Origin: a virus
Virus record (IMG/VR): IMGVR_UViG_3300029927_000055
Coordinates: 1-27,762 of that record
DNA: 27,762 nucleotides
Direction: 5' to 3' (one strand)
Shown: one piece after another, positions 12,801 to 17,554 of the stretch
Layout: each line of letters starts with the position of its first letter
How positions within the stretch are numbered: position 1 is the first letter of the stretch
The notes under the pieces: model-generated
The model's database searches: none
What the model saw: the letters and a program-made list of their open reading frames with translations, nothing else
What the model was told of the DNA's origin: nothing
Made by a program: the position numbers and the translations under genes

Positions 12801-13010
12801 GTCGACTACTTTATCAACAGTATCACTCACATCAAAATCAATTTGTGCATTTATAAAATTATCTCTGATGCTTGTTTGTGTAGATGTATCAAGGGCAGTG
12901 AACTCATTATCAGCTATCTCAGTATCAAAATAGTTAGTAGCTATAGTCTGTTTTTCTTTTAAGTCGAGGGATTGAAATTCATTGTCGTTAAATGTATCTA
13001 GCTTTTTCAA
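825..13010 (-). CDS. Giant polyvalent phage protein: methyltransferase, helicase, metallopeptidase and large-polyvalent C-terminus (DarB-like)
   Basis: 4061 residues in one uninterrupted frame. The start is TTG at 13008-13010, chosen because AAAGG lies 6 nt upstream and because two related repeats (DNEFQSLDLKEKQ, DNEFTALDTSTQ) begin within 10 residues. Seen in order: a Gly-rich, membrane-compatible stretch near 392-415; long low-complexity Ser/Asp/Lys linkers near 870-1340; an N6-adenine methyltransferase with motif I LEPAVGSGNF (about 1453) and NVPF (about 1513); an SNF2/DEAD-type helicase with Walker A APGGGKT (about 2107), ADEVQ (about 2279), LLTGTPTPN (about 2358) and a motif-VI-like RGVRQGN (about 2690); a coiled-coil region; HEMAHYLD (about 3048) with a downstream GFAEF as possible third zinc ligand; and a C-terminal phage large-polyvalent region with one hydrophobic segment near 3740. 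Such proteins are known to be packaged and injected, e.g. P1 DarB in antirestriction. That role is inferred here. Confidence 0.85.
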   Translation of the reverse strand: MKKLDTFNDNEFQSLDLKEKQTIATNYFDTEIADNEFTALDTSTQTSIRDNFINAQIDFDVSDTVDKVVDFVNPPKNYIQDDTVSDPSIHNPTAPNIDGSIPTIKQKPLSIETPDTSFNQDSTSTMDIATFEDNIKPQEDYINPESGDFELAKRVVNRTNELTANAIQGTYNILGNIKSPIEYLGISTDAMDAQSKKRKEWFKDASDKLNDFVYEQNKFKLNKKDKPTHSWEEVKKGFNTGGVFDIDAWQELGNYVGSEGVASSVDMAEMVATLPLYYASRLQESAEKRAKNQNRKEPNATDYLISAPTTIGSILLDRFGLKAMTSDVVQSVGKKALDGKLTEVAKEIGSKMKDGFIKEGVTEGVQNPLEMFGEEVSTKKGLSSVEQYVDNSLAGVVAGAGMGGTLSGATATGSMALNEYSAKKRETQREEYILDTYKRDVLGNGLVATVDDNGYIEFKQSLEVKVKTIQDEFTNFVINNPEVEVPVEAVENINMQEVIVEDAKKQGLNVLNEDGLNAIDIGFKELEAEIGSTEEIALEPKGVEAEPTQVIEPTATKIETAPKNAKNLYEDDSPALQADNIGTYESGKQVEYTTSDGKSSIVTVAPSDNQYNYDRKKVAVINADGVEFAVSPSTLSIVSSAPSIEESQANARGKKKPTPSAIDAKLALNEKLYGYSEDALAQANKKLFDADKSEEARLKKLSTSDIAEEERAYYENKNTPAETQRAYDFLSTNTKKVQSKQGSLTGLEPTGQNALFDTQASEEYITPSWAKEIVSDTTKYSDIITALTDANNGTYTELSDRAMNALHSAGDPHLVKEIIRFDELDGRWDLNEIEIQEQKALYDLLENNLKGVENGTIPRRTSDTTETQGARSETGVSESKTKDNGDVQETTRGGILQGGIQEDGSTEVPSSKQDEITTDVSINDTNYKIYDDGSVLEIKKDGKLTDFKLDKQKEDSIRQGASWTGSTPEYEYSNLSKVYLVSKLSKASYYGSEQKYKNFIDKLESGDLPKNEATTIALNEMATALDVKAKQLNQTREVYKNESELRKYEGLDKDTIKKYEDGTQRRKDSTASRGSDADLQETAKSDKGQTRVTRDSDASDNRQTPKDIIFDSAKVYSTKGVTDEIPSRLISKQIQKDVARYVKQLADRLGYEFALNAKGKKLSYNGVSDNIAEAGGNTTFKLFKPKSDIGIYVSLNYDLDYKSDSNNDAYTLSDGFVGGHLFRTTSKSGVDGNNQFIPTHKLDSKEFIDDIIYEVENRIKREETKNASENKSSTTTDRTSDTAGVPTAKQKTPESKSDKGSDKSVPNSDKRPDRLSDDRSNRNEVPTKDERVDRLPTTSEDKLNEQQTTNADTVLPKPNERLTPTKNYSLVGKESVELTKGQRKKFNASALDIIKKPLEEITEADREILRHYTGEGGLDAVNENSINQHYTNYETVDAMYSALKSTGITMDKVLEPAVGSGNFVGFNPDASWDVVDIDTTNIEVTKRLYPQIKNFYDETYETFAGKNYDLIISNVPFASEQLLMREHAMTIKPAFKAIHNFYFAHSIDKVKDNGVVAFMTSTGTMDGTTTARSLRKYLMDRGDLIGAFRLPEKSQAKNSHTDTMIDIIFIQKRPSGVESRQNDINNLFINVGSREGFAMNEYFIANPEFLLGDEVLIDKDKTKMGKEGWIVRGESNLEKIKLNYEPYKKLKKSKEEKSNFVDLDEARVYAKNNALVMKVVQDTKVFSEITSDSFTLFDKVVTFRDSEQIVMFGTKLKGNNTNKALHLNRIMTLTEDAVNQESKTLLENALSEIESYKEIYEKSPHNDLGLKKFMKANRADVKLKEFMSYFDKDFNPAAIYGEKTRFKNSGDIKIDSSSPLMDRALFYSNFDSIIDTSKSYEFLNSNDIKQLKSESLFVQSGENEIQLGFMYYAGNVYKKLDNLENLNASGNISSAEYKAQYTNLKGIIPKAIPYKSIKVKGGESWIPSVVKDKLLAVQKGELKVNDSVFNGNASHAELYNRYLNKTALAPKLKDESDSENIQRTMDAEEILNVTLVPKVMQYIESVGLSEILTDEYNRFSNFYVRPEMTGVLLRDLPKSFRGKPFKMQGHQAEGAEKIVFNKKGVLAFAPGGGKTITAVVAVKNLLDQSVMKKPLFVVPVNTIAQWEETVKELYPDASVYEFPKVKSGKNKGNAKEWTQLSREEKEQMAFDLANNRYDFTIIGDTMFQKFGLPSDVLSEYVDDLVAQMIKEESATDDASKKDKKEIVSAEQKRKALKVGLRQAYGGEVEFDFAKLGFDGLIADEVQYYKNIGMQGKDVKGGLGATIAIKYSDKAGKSLTTKDIKDGAEPYSATLGSMRSYDFRFKSKYVSQNNNGNNVILLTGTPTPNKPLELYTLLQHLDENILLEYGIEASSDFVDTFYDIENYETTDSIGKIVKREGLGSMKNLEWLGKILDRYVDYKGFESMPDLPRPKQIEVEHYMKLSKAGEVIFGDVQARLIQAIEDGKLLKSGAITADSIEIALVPMGAGRSASIDLRLYDIGTKGKSELTHDELSELIVNDEATIENNKILKTVDLVKNQYKENPDSGQIIFLDRLKVKNPDGTTTSTHQEIREQVLATGLFDETEVVFVNGGEFVNHNTGKVSKGSIKPDMLNKIMDMYNEGKIKVIIGNTSKLGVGVDLNRKTTDIYQLDIPFRPDEIEQRNNRGVRQGNENASVRTHKFFQLGTFDKRSYDIVIAKRGFNDIYGFSDTSDIVYNDGVSKIDNKSMTDPYQAIIDLESDPFVREKLRKQRVIDNAVVDANNLKNIVTKLEADIRIKQGSIVNYENGIKGVESNLQEKNYPEYKAVKDVAEKKAKLEKYISDNQARKVKYENTIQEIRDDIKTIESKLDGRREMQATQLADTKFITDEYTKDGVNVDIALIKAAYTEQQILESEENVSDSGSDSYMQNKMNHSINNNMTQKEKKNQEEADAYARANGFDEAGANYIPTYSSSNMPTRSKDGTIDIGVKTVLLPSIDAPINADSLRVYLKDIIGNRLYEAKIKAKSALGVYKRQDSAIRVKNYSDMEVMAHEMAHYLDFFYKNKTKKSNDSFFRVEILRNKEEVKALSYTTNPKNVIREGFAEFVRLWLTNYNSLELVAPNMVADFEVKLSSDKVLLKKMTLLQEGLHQYFHQGSHATLRSKQGGELNKTAKKLQRSQAEIAKNFRQATIDKIHSIKRIEAEVLGDNASDAIDSPYKLLQLVNGASSIMYSAMNIGIPTVQDNGDISYSGKALNDIFAPVTSKGEERVRLFSDYLVAKRANELMAQGRENLISKDEIKIGLDLGEMYPEFESVSDEYQEFNDRMLDFYVNMNLITTSQRENFKEFNKNYVPFARVTESVQFGEVAPATIGQRLTGGTRSLGDIMENIINGIESNIKEALISRGKSVFYEMLQESGMGGVYATKVSVEDKLVKSDIQQQAKKIALIMSELGITVSKDGMILSGDITSDNIIDVKEIEANLVQNPEALEFWTHGHKPTSKTAYIDSAIIDDKVVYFEVNDKALVDAMTSFRSANYNELVQGLMTIKNVMTWNITNNPLFYLTNFVRDTISASVLSKNNFKPVLSSIAGAYHFVTKSKTFKEFMASGSGYGTRRTTLGSDIQAMSMLKVNRGLDLVSKLISAMEYGADIFEYGTRVGDFSLAQRSGKSNLQSSYEAREVSTDFAIKGGNDTFSGFMATVPFMKAGINGIDKTARRIFSLNGEMQFSNAIKFKNQLGELQTHKIKIYATGGMIAGLTLALWFQNRDDERYKKLTRDSKLMYWHFFIGDNHIKVPRPYDIGFAFSTIPEIIVDGIYTKHGEQAVKDFLWGSKNMFSVGDISGLFQPILEDMTNTNWTGSPIVPRNMQNLDDLSDQYFSSTPKMYREFGKATGTSPIKLQHYVDGYLGLTAKMIEEVTENLLWNKKEWGARPFERNALEFLTYRFKAREVEPRSKYSEKYYELMKKASGVKASYEKKRKEAFIDKGKDIRAYMSDKEKQAYLSVDKMLKKFNKTLTQIKVSIEVVSYDKSLSKTQKEKLINDAYTNKTTMFKEITESLETELKKLKGE
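2801..2816. repeat. 16-bp GC-core inverted repeat inside the giant gene
   Basis: ATTTCCC-TC-GGGAAAT, 7-bp arms around two bases, lies in coding sequence and encodes ISRGKS. It shares TTTCCC.CGGGAAA with the palindrome at 15410-15425, which encodes the same SRGK tetrapeptide in the same frame. The GC-rich core and the CGA/GGG codons are unlike the surrounding AT-rich sequence. Function unknown. Confidence 0.55.
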
Positions 13011-13015
13011 AATAT

Positions 13016-13037
13016 GCCTTTATTATTATATAAAGGC
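13016..13037 (-). promoter_or_regulatory. Hairpin that encloses the ribosome-binding site of the giant gene
   Basis: On the transcribed strand GCCTTTAT and ATAAAGGC form a perfect 8-bp stem around a 6-base loop. The 3' arm carries AAAGG (13017-13021), which lies 6 nt before the TTG start. The structure would therefore hide the ribosome-binding site until it is opened. The loop side also contains TATAAT (13025-13030), so it overlaps a possible -10 element. It is not followed by a proper T-run, so it is a poor terminator. Confidence 0.55.
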
Positions 13038-13048
13038 TTATACTAACG

Positions 13049-13071
13049 AATAAAAAAAGATTAAGTGGGGT
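13049..13071 (-). promoter_or_regulatory. Late-promoter box, copy 1 (upstream of the giant gene)
   Basis: On the minus strand the site reads CCCCACTTAATCTTTTTTT followed by ATT. The same box occurs at 19927-19950 with one more T. Both lie in the only two intergenic gaps near module boundaries, about 40 bp before a start codon. A TATAAT sits 18 bp downstream of this copy. The likely role is a phage late promoter or activator site driving the giant gene and the small-terminase-like gene. Confidence 0.55.
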
Positions 13072-13086
13072 CTTTAAAAGCACCAG

Positions 13087-14031
13087 TTAATTTTGATAAT
13101 CTTTCCATGAACCGCTTTGCTTTTGAGTAGTTTTCTTAGGACTTTCATTTGAAGCTTTTTTTAACAAAACATTACCATCAGCAGTAAACTCATAAAGGTC
13201 TGGGTTTTGGTATACATGTATTGCTAAACTAGGCTCAAGCTTGTACTTTTTAGATATTTTAGCAGCCCCAGATACAGTGTTTTGGTACTGAACTTTAGTT
13301 GCATCATCAAAATTAAAGTTAGGGGCATCCATCCCCATAGCTGTTTTTACTTGTGCTGCTATTTTTGCATCGGTTATCTCAGTATATTTAAAACTATCAT
13401 CTTTAGAGTTTTTAAGTGCAGCCTTATTTAACTTCTCCTGCATCTTAGATAATTTTGTAGCATTTTTAATATCTTTCTCTTTTGTTGTTAATTTAGATAG
13501 TTCTGCATTCTTTGCAAGTATCTCTGCTTTTACTTTTGCTACAGTTGTTGCACTTACATTAGGGTTGTTTTGCATCCATACATCAAGAGAGAGTCCATCT
13601 TTTGCACCTACATTGTAGAGACTTGCATTTTTATATGCACTCTCATCTGCTATCTTTTTGAAGTAAGCATCTTCTGCTTGTAGGTCAGTAGCACTTGGCT
13701 TAACATTCGCGTCTTCACTTGCAAAAGCACTATACAATGGACTAGACTCATAAGCATTTCTATCTGTCTGCCCTAAGTAGCTTTTCCCAAAAGCATCACT
13801 CACATCTTTTTGTGCTTGCTCTGCTTCTTGTTTTACTACTGTAGCATTTCTTTGTTTAGTCTCAGCATCTACTAAATCAGAACGAGACTTCTGTGCCTTT
13901 GCATCTACCATATTTTTTCCTATGCTTGCAAAAGCATCCCCTAAGTTCTTAAAAGCACTCCCTCTACTACTCGTAAGTCCTCTAGTATCTACTCGTGAAA
14001 TATCCCCTTTAAAAGAATCATACCATCCCAT
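13087..14031 (-). CDS. Putative internal virion / ejection protein
   Basis: 314 residues, rich in Ala, Lys, Asp and Ser, with long helical stretches (about 50-85 and 170-215) and no membrane segment. It resembles no enzyme. Its ATG overlaps the portal stop codon by one base (TAATG), so it is translationally coupled to the portal gene. Genes in this place in P22-like phages encode proteins stored in the capsid and injected with the DNA; that function is assigned by position and composition only. It is the last gene before the intergenic gap with promoter box 1. Confidence 0.45.
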   Translation of the reverse strand: MGWYDSFKGDISRVDTRGLTSSRGSAFKNLGDAFASIGKNMVDAKAQKSRSDLVDAETKQRNATVVKQEAEQAQKDVSDAFGKSYLGQTDRNAYESSPLYSAFASEDANVKPSATDLQAEDAYFKKIADESAYKNASLYNVGAKDGLSLDVWMQNNPNVSATTVAKVKAEILAKNAELSKLTTKEKDIKNATKLSKMQEKLNKAALKNSKDDSFKYTEITDAKIAAQVKTAMGMDAPNFNFDDATKVQYQNTVSGAAKISKKYKLEPSLAIHVYQNPDLYEFTADGNVLLKKASNESPKKTTQKQSGSWKDYQN

Positions 14032-15902
14032 TAACTTGCCCTCCTGTTAGCATCTAACATATTTTTATCCATCTTTGCTCTTACATTTTGCTTTGAGACA
14101 AGCGAGTTACTAAAAGCTTTTTGCAGGTCTATCTTATTCTTGTCTGTCAAAGCCTTTGCTCTTGAGTTGTTTAGAGTAGCCTGAGACTGTTTGAGTAACA
14201 TCTCTAGTCTTATGTTCTCTTGCTCGAGCTGTGCATTTTGTTGTGCTTGTGGAGAGTCTTGTGCATCTTTATCTCTTTGCTCTATGATCTCTCGTATCTT
14301 ATTTGCACTTGGAGAGTCACTATCTCTGAGTATGTCAGGGATTAGGTACTTGACAAGTGCTGGGTCTGTGCTTTGAAGTACTTTGAGTAGCTCTACATTT
14401 TGTCGTAGTCTCTCTGCACTCATAGAGTTAGACTTCGGTTTAGCAGTAAAGACAAGGTCATATTTACCTACAGATATAGCATTTTTAGCTACTGGTCTTA
14501 CCTCCCCACCACTCACATTCTCAAACTCTACACCACCAAACTCATTCTTTACAGGTTCATTCATCATCATAAAGTCTTGCATATAGTCTTCATCTATTAT
14601 GCTCACAACTCTAGCCGAGTCATAGTACTGCTCTACAAACTTTACGGCTTTTTTTATTATCTTCTTTTGAAGATTATCGCCCTTGTTCATAAAACGACTC
14701 AGCCCTACAAGTCCTGTCTGTATTCTCTGCTCTTGTCCTACTCCACTCATGCGGTTGTTGGCAGTTCCTAGCATCTCTTTGTTCGAGTTAAGCAGCTCAC
14801 TTATCTGCTGTCGTGCATCTATGATGATGTTGAGTATCTGCTGTATCTGAACATTTTGCTTGACATCTTTTATGCCGTTTACACTTTCCACCATAACAGT
14901 GGCATCATCTCTGCTGTTCTCATCTGCAAACTTTTCTATGTCCTCATCTATGAGAGCACCTTTTTCTACATATACTTTTTGGTTTGCAAGCATATTTTGT
15001 AGTCTTAGTTTTGAGTAGTTTATGTTATCTTGTAGAGGCATGATGTCACGGTATAGCCCCCAGTACTTTATCTTTCCCTTAGTATCTCTTCCTAAAAACT
15101 CTACTTCATAAGGGAAGCCATCAAAGTCGTATGGTGTTTCATTTTGAAGTAGTATAGTTCTATCACTCCAGAAGCAGTAGTAAAACTTATCTTTTTTGGC
15201 TTGCTTATCCCACTTTCTGTACCAAGTGTAAGAGAGAAGCACTCTATCTCTTATGTGTGCATCAGCATAAAGGTCATCATCTACTATGTCTGAGAGATGG
15301 TTGCTTGAGTTTAAAGACTCTATATCTTTTGCATCAAATCCAAGCCCGTAAAGGTCTTCTTTGTCTATCCAAAAACAACGAGTGATATACCTTGCATCTT
15401 TGTTGTAGTTTTTCCCGCGGGAAAATGGGTCAAGGTATATCTCATCCGCAGGAACATGGTTGATGTCAAGGTCTTTGTGTTCTCGTCCAAATTCATCATA
15501 CTCACCACTAGCACTTATACTGAGTTCTGCAACTGCTAGTCCTTCTATGCTAAGCTCATCATCAAGTGCGTCTATCTGCTCTTCATACTCACTTACTTGA
15601 GTTATGGCTTTCATGAGAGCATTGAGCATATTTGCCCCTGCTTTATCTTTTTGCTGTCTTCCAAAGAGCTTTATATCTATGCGTCTCTCTTTTTTAAACC
15701 CGAGTATGGCATTGTTATGTTTTGCTATCTGGTTTTCATACTGCTCTGGTTGCTCACGGTTGGCTAGTATGCCTTTTATGAAGTCATCGAGTTGGTCACC
15801 ATTATAGTACTCTCTTACTTTTCTACTAAAAGCTTTTGTATCTTTAAAGTGGCGAGCTGACTCTCTGAGCCACTCTACTAAAAGTACTGTATCTTCAAAC
15901 AT
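14031..15902 (-). CDS. Portal protein (P22-type podovirus)
   Basis: 623 residues, a usual length for P22-type portals. Recognisable features are the N-terminal helical segment, a central core with GDQLDDFIKGILANREQPEQYENQIAKHN-like spacing (about 30-65), the block DINHVPADEIYLDPFSR (about 148-164), the stem-like region near YWGLYRDIMPLQDNINYSKL (about 259-278), and a C-terminal Gln-rich coiled coil (about 540-590). The portal forms the dodecameric ring through which DNA is packaged and ejected. It lies 10 bp after the preceding small gene and overlaps the next by one base. A 16-bp palindrome lies inside it at 15410-15425. Confidence 0.8.
   Translation of the reverse strand: MFEDTVLLVEWLRESARHFKDTKAFSRKVREYYNGDQLDDFIKGILANREQPEQYENQIAKHNNAILGFKKERRIDIKLFGRQQKDKAGANMLNALMKAITQVSEYEEQIDALDDELSIEGLAVAELSISASGEYDEFGREHKDLDINHVPADEIYLDPFSRGKNYNKDARYITRCFWIDKEDLYGLGFDAKDIESLNSSNHLSDIVDDDLYADAHIRDRVLLSYTWYRKWDKQAKKDKFYYCFWSDRTILLQNETPYDFDGFPYEVEFLGRDTKGKIKYWGLYRDIMPLQDNINYSKLRLQNMLANQKVYVEKGALIDEDIEKFADENSRDDATVMVESVNGIKDVKQNVQIQQILNIIIDARQQISELLNSNKEMLGTANNRMSGVGQEQRIQTGLVGLSRFMNKGDNLQKKIIKKAVKFVEQYYDSARVVSIIDEDYMQDFMMMNEPVKNEFGGVEFENVSGGEVRPVAKNAISVGKYDLVFTAKPKSNSMSAERLRQNVELLKVLQSTDPALVKYLIPDILRDSDSPSANKIREIIEQRDKDAQDSPQAQQNAQLEQENIRLEMLLKQSQATLNNSRAKALTDKNKIDLQKAFSNSLVSKQNVRAKMDKNMLDANRRAS
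15410..15425. repeat. 16-bp perfect palindrome inside the portal gene
   Basis: TTTTCCCGCGGGAAAA is a perfect palindrome encoding FSRGK in the portal frame. It shares TTTCCC.CGGGAAA with the imperfect copy at 2801-2816. CCCGCGGG is very GC-rich for this sequence. Confidence 0.6.
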
Positions 15903-15912
15903 CTTTTAACCC

Positions 15913-16200
15913 CTAAGCCATTTGAGTAGTGTCTTCTATCTCATTTCCAAGTGTATCTTTTTTCTTTTTCTTTTTCTTTGGGTTCAAAGAAGAGTCCGCA
16001 AACGCATCATCTAAGTTCGTTTGTGCTTTGTTGTATCTTGAGAGGGCAAGTTTATCTTGTGCTACTTGATAGTTAAACTGCTTATCTATCATCTTGTTTC
16101 TTGCTGTATCTGTTTGGTACTGTCCGTATGCTCCAGCCAAAGCACCGACACCTTGAACTATTGCTCCTGCATTTCTTTCATACCATTTATCTTTTGCCAT
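15913..16200 (-). CDS. Small head-region protein with a poly-lysine run
   Basis: 95 residues. The middle part has a short hydrophobic, Gly/Ala-rich stretch (AGAIVQGVGALAGAYGQY, about 11-28). A run of seven lysines (about 75-81) comes from a repeated AAGAAA tract ending in A6. The start is preceded by AAAGGA at 9 nt. Position between the adaptor-like gene and the portal is typical of small P22-type virion proteins. No family was recognised. The A-rich tract could be prone to slippage but the frame is intact. Confidence 0.55.
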   Translation of the reverse strand: MAKDKWYERNAGAIVQGVGALAGAYGQYQTDTARNKMIDKQFNYQVAQDKLALSRYNKAQTNLDDAFADSSLNPKKKKKKKDTLGNEIEDTTQMA

Positions 16201-16211
16201 TATAAAATCCT

Positions 16212-16799
16212 TTATATTTTTTGATATTTTGAAGTAACACCACTTGCTCTAGTGTTTATGTCTGCTTTTAGCTCAGATAGTGCTATGTTGTAAAGCTTTA
16301 GATAGTGTAGGTTTAAGTTTCTCTCTTTTGTGTTTCTCGTTGGCTTTTCATATATGTCAGACTTAAACAGAAGCTTGAGTGCTTTTATATAACTAACAGG
16401 GAGTTCTATCTCACAGTTTATATTTTCTAGTACTTTTGCATGTCTGTAGACTATAACTCCAGTAGTATCAGCAGTAGGTATCTCGTTTATCACAAATGTG
16501 TTTTGATAAAAAGAGTACCTTGCTCTTTCCTTCGTGATGTGAAAGTTCTCTATGGGAGTATACTTAAAGGTAATCGCATCTATTGTAAGTGTTATGTTTC
16601 TCAGCGCTTCATAGAGTAAGTAGTACTCTGTTTTATCTTTTCTTATAGCTATAGTCTCTTTAGCTATAAAAAAAGGAAAATCAGTCTGCAAAGTAGCATA
16701 GCTACTTTGTAGTTTGACAAACAACTCCTCATCCTTCCACTGTTGTGACTTCTCTTGTAAGTCACTTCGTATCTGAATGATTAAGTCTTTTGCTTTCAC
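16212..16799 (-). CDS. Putative head-tail adaptor protein
   Basis: 195 residues, mostly helical, beginning with MKAKDLIIQIRSDLQEKSQQWKDEELFVKLQSS-like sequence in which residues 1-30 resemble the first helices of phage adaptor (DUF6682-like) proteins, with a Trp-x-Asp-Glu-Glu element. The start is GTG and overlaps the TAG stop of the upstream gene (TAGTG), giving translational coupling. Location between the capsid genes and the portal supports a connector role joining portal and tail. The assignment rests on position and a faint family resemblance. Confidence 0.5.
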   Translation of the reverse strand: MKAKDLIIQIRSDLQEKSQQWKDEELFVKLQSSYATLQTDFPFFIAKETIAIRKDKTEYYLLYEALRNITLTIDAITFKYTPIENFHITKERARYSFYQNTFVINEIPTADTTGVIVYRHAKVLENINCEIELPVSYIKALKLLFKSDIYEKPTRNTKERNLNLHYLKLYNIALSELKADINTRASGVTSKYQKI

Positions 16800-17131
16800 T
16801 ATTTTGCCTCTAAGTCATTTAGAACTCTTGTGAGTTCTACATTTTTACTAAAAAGTGAGTGTATCTCATTTTCTAGTGCTTGTGTTTTCTCCACAAGAGC
16901 CTTTATTTTTTGCTCAGAGGAAACATCTGCTTTTACAAATGAAATCTCATCAACACTGACAAACTCATCAAAACCTTTATGTACTAAGTTAAAAGCGACT
17001 TTTTTATCTACTATGACAATATCGCCTTTTACAAGCTTCGGCTTTGGTCGAGCTAAGGAGGTATTGAGTACCTTAGCCTTAGTCCCGACATACTTGATAG
17101 CACTATAAGGTGCGAAGTATACTTTAGCCAT
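16799..17131 (-). CDS. Small head-module protein, unknown
   Basis: 110 residues. The N-terminal 70 look like beta-rich sequence with several Val/Lys alternations (KPKLVKGDIVIVDKKVAF), followed by a coiled coil with heptads (about 73-108, QALENEIHSLFSKNVELTRVL). A good ribosome-binding site (AGGAG, 8 nt) supports the ATG. The stop overlaps the GTG of the next gene. No family recognised; probably a structural or assembly protein by context. Confidence 0.5.
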   Translation of the reverse strand: MAKVYFAPYSAIKYVGTKAKVLNTSLARPKPKLVKGDIVIVDKKVAFNLVHKGFDEFVSVDEISFVKADVSSEQKIKALVEKTQALENEIHSLFSKNVELTRVLNDLEAK

Positions 17132-17140
17132 ATAGTACTC

Positions 17141-17545
17141 CTAGTACTCTTGCTTTGATGTTGCAAGTTTTGCATAAGTAACTGTGATAGTAGCCTTACC
17201 AGTAGTAGCAACGCCACCAACTAAATCAACAACAATAGCAGTAGACTGAGTAGCAGTGAACTGTCTTTTGTTAAAGTCAATTCCCTTTACTGTATTTGCA
17301 ATAGTCGCAGGGATAAATCTTGCATAATCACCCTCAATTCCAACACTAATAGTATTGTCATCCGCAGGTGTTGCGTTTTGTCCATTAAACTTTTCATCAA
17401 TGCTTACATTTACCGCAACGATTCTAAAACCCTCTGCGATACCCATGAAGTCTAGTGTCTTACCAACATCACCAAAACCTACATCAAAAGTGATAGTACC
17501 ACTATCTCTAATCTCACGGTTTTTTCTTTTAACTATAATTGCCAT
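17141..17545 (-). CDS. Putative capsid decoration or minor head protein
   Basis: 134 residues, beta-rich with regular Thr/Val/Gly content (e.g. GKATITVTYAKL near the end) and no membrane segment. It follows the major capsid gene by 9 bp and has a strong AGGAG site. Small beta-rich proteins directly after a major capsid gene commonly cement or decorate the shell. The role is inferred from place and composition. Confidence 0.5.
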   Translation of the reverse strand: MAIIVKRKNREIRDSGTITFDVGFGDVGKTLDFMGIAEGFRIVAVNVSIDEKFNGQNATPADDNTISVGIEGDYARFIPATIANTVKGIDFNKRQFTATQSTAIVVDLVGGVATTGKATITVTYAKLATSKQEY

Positions 17546-17554
17546 ACTCTACTC

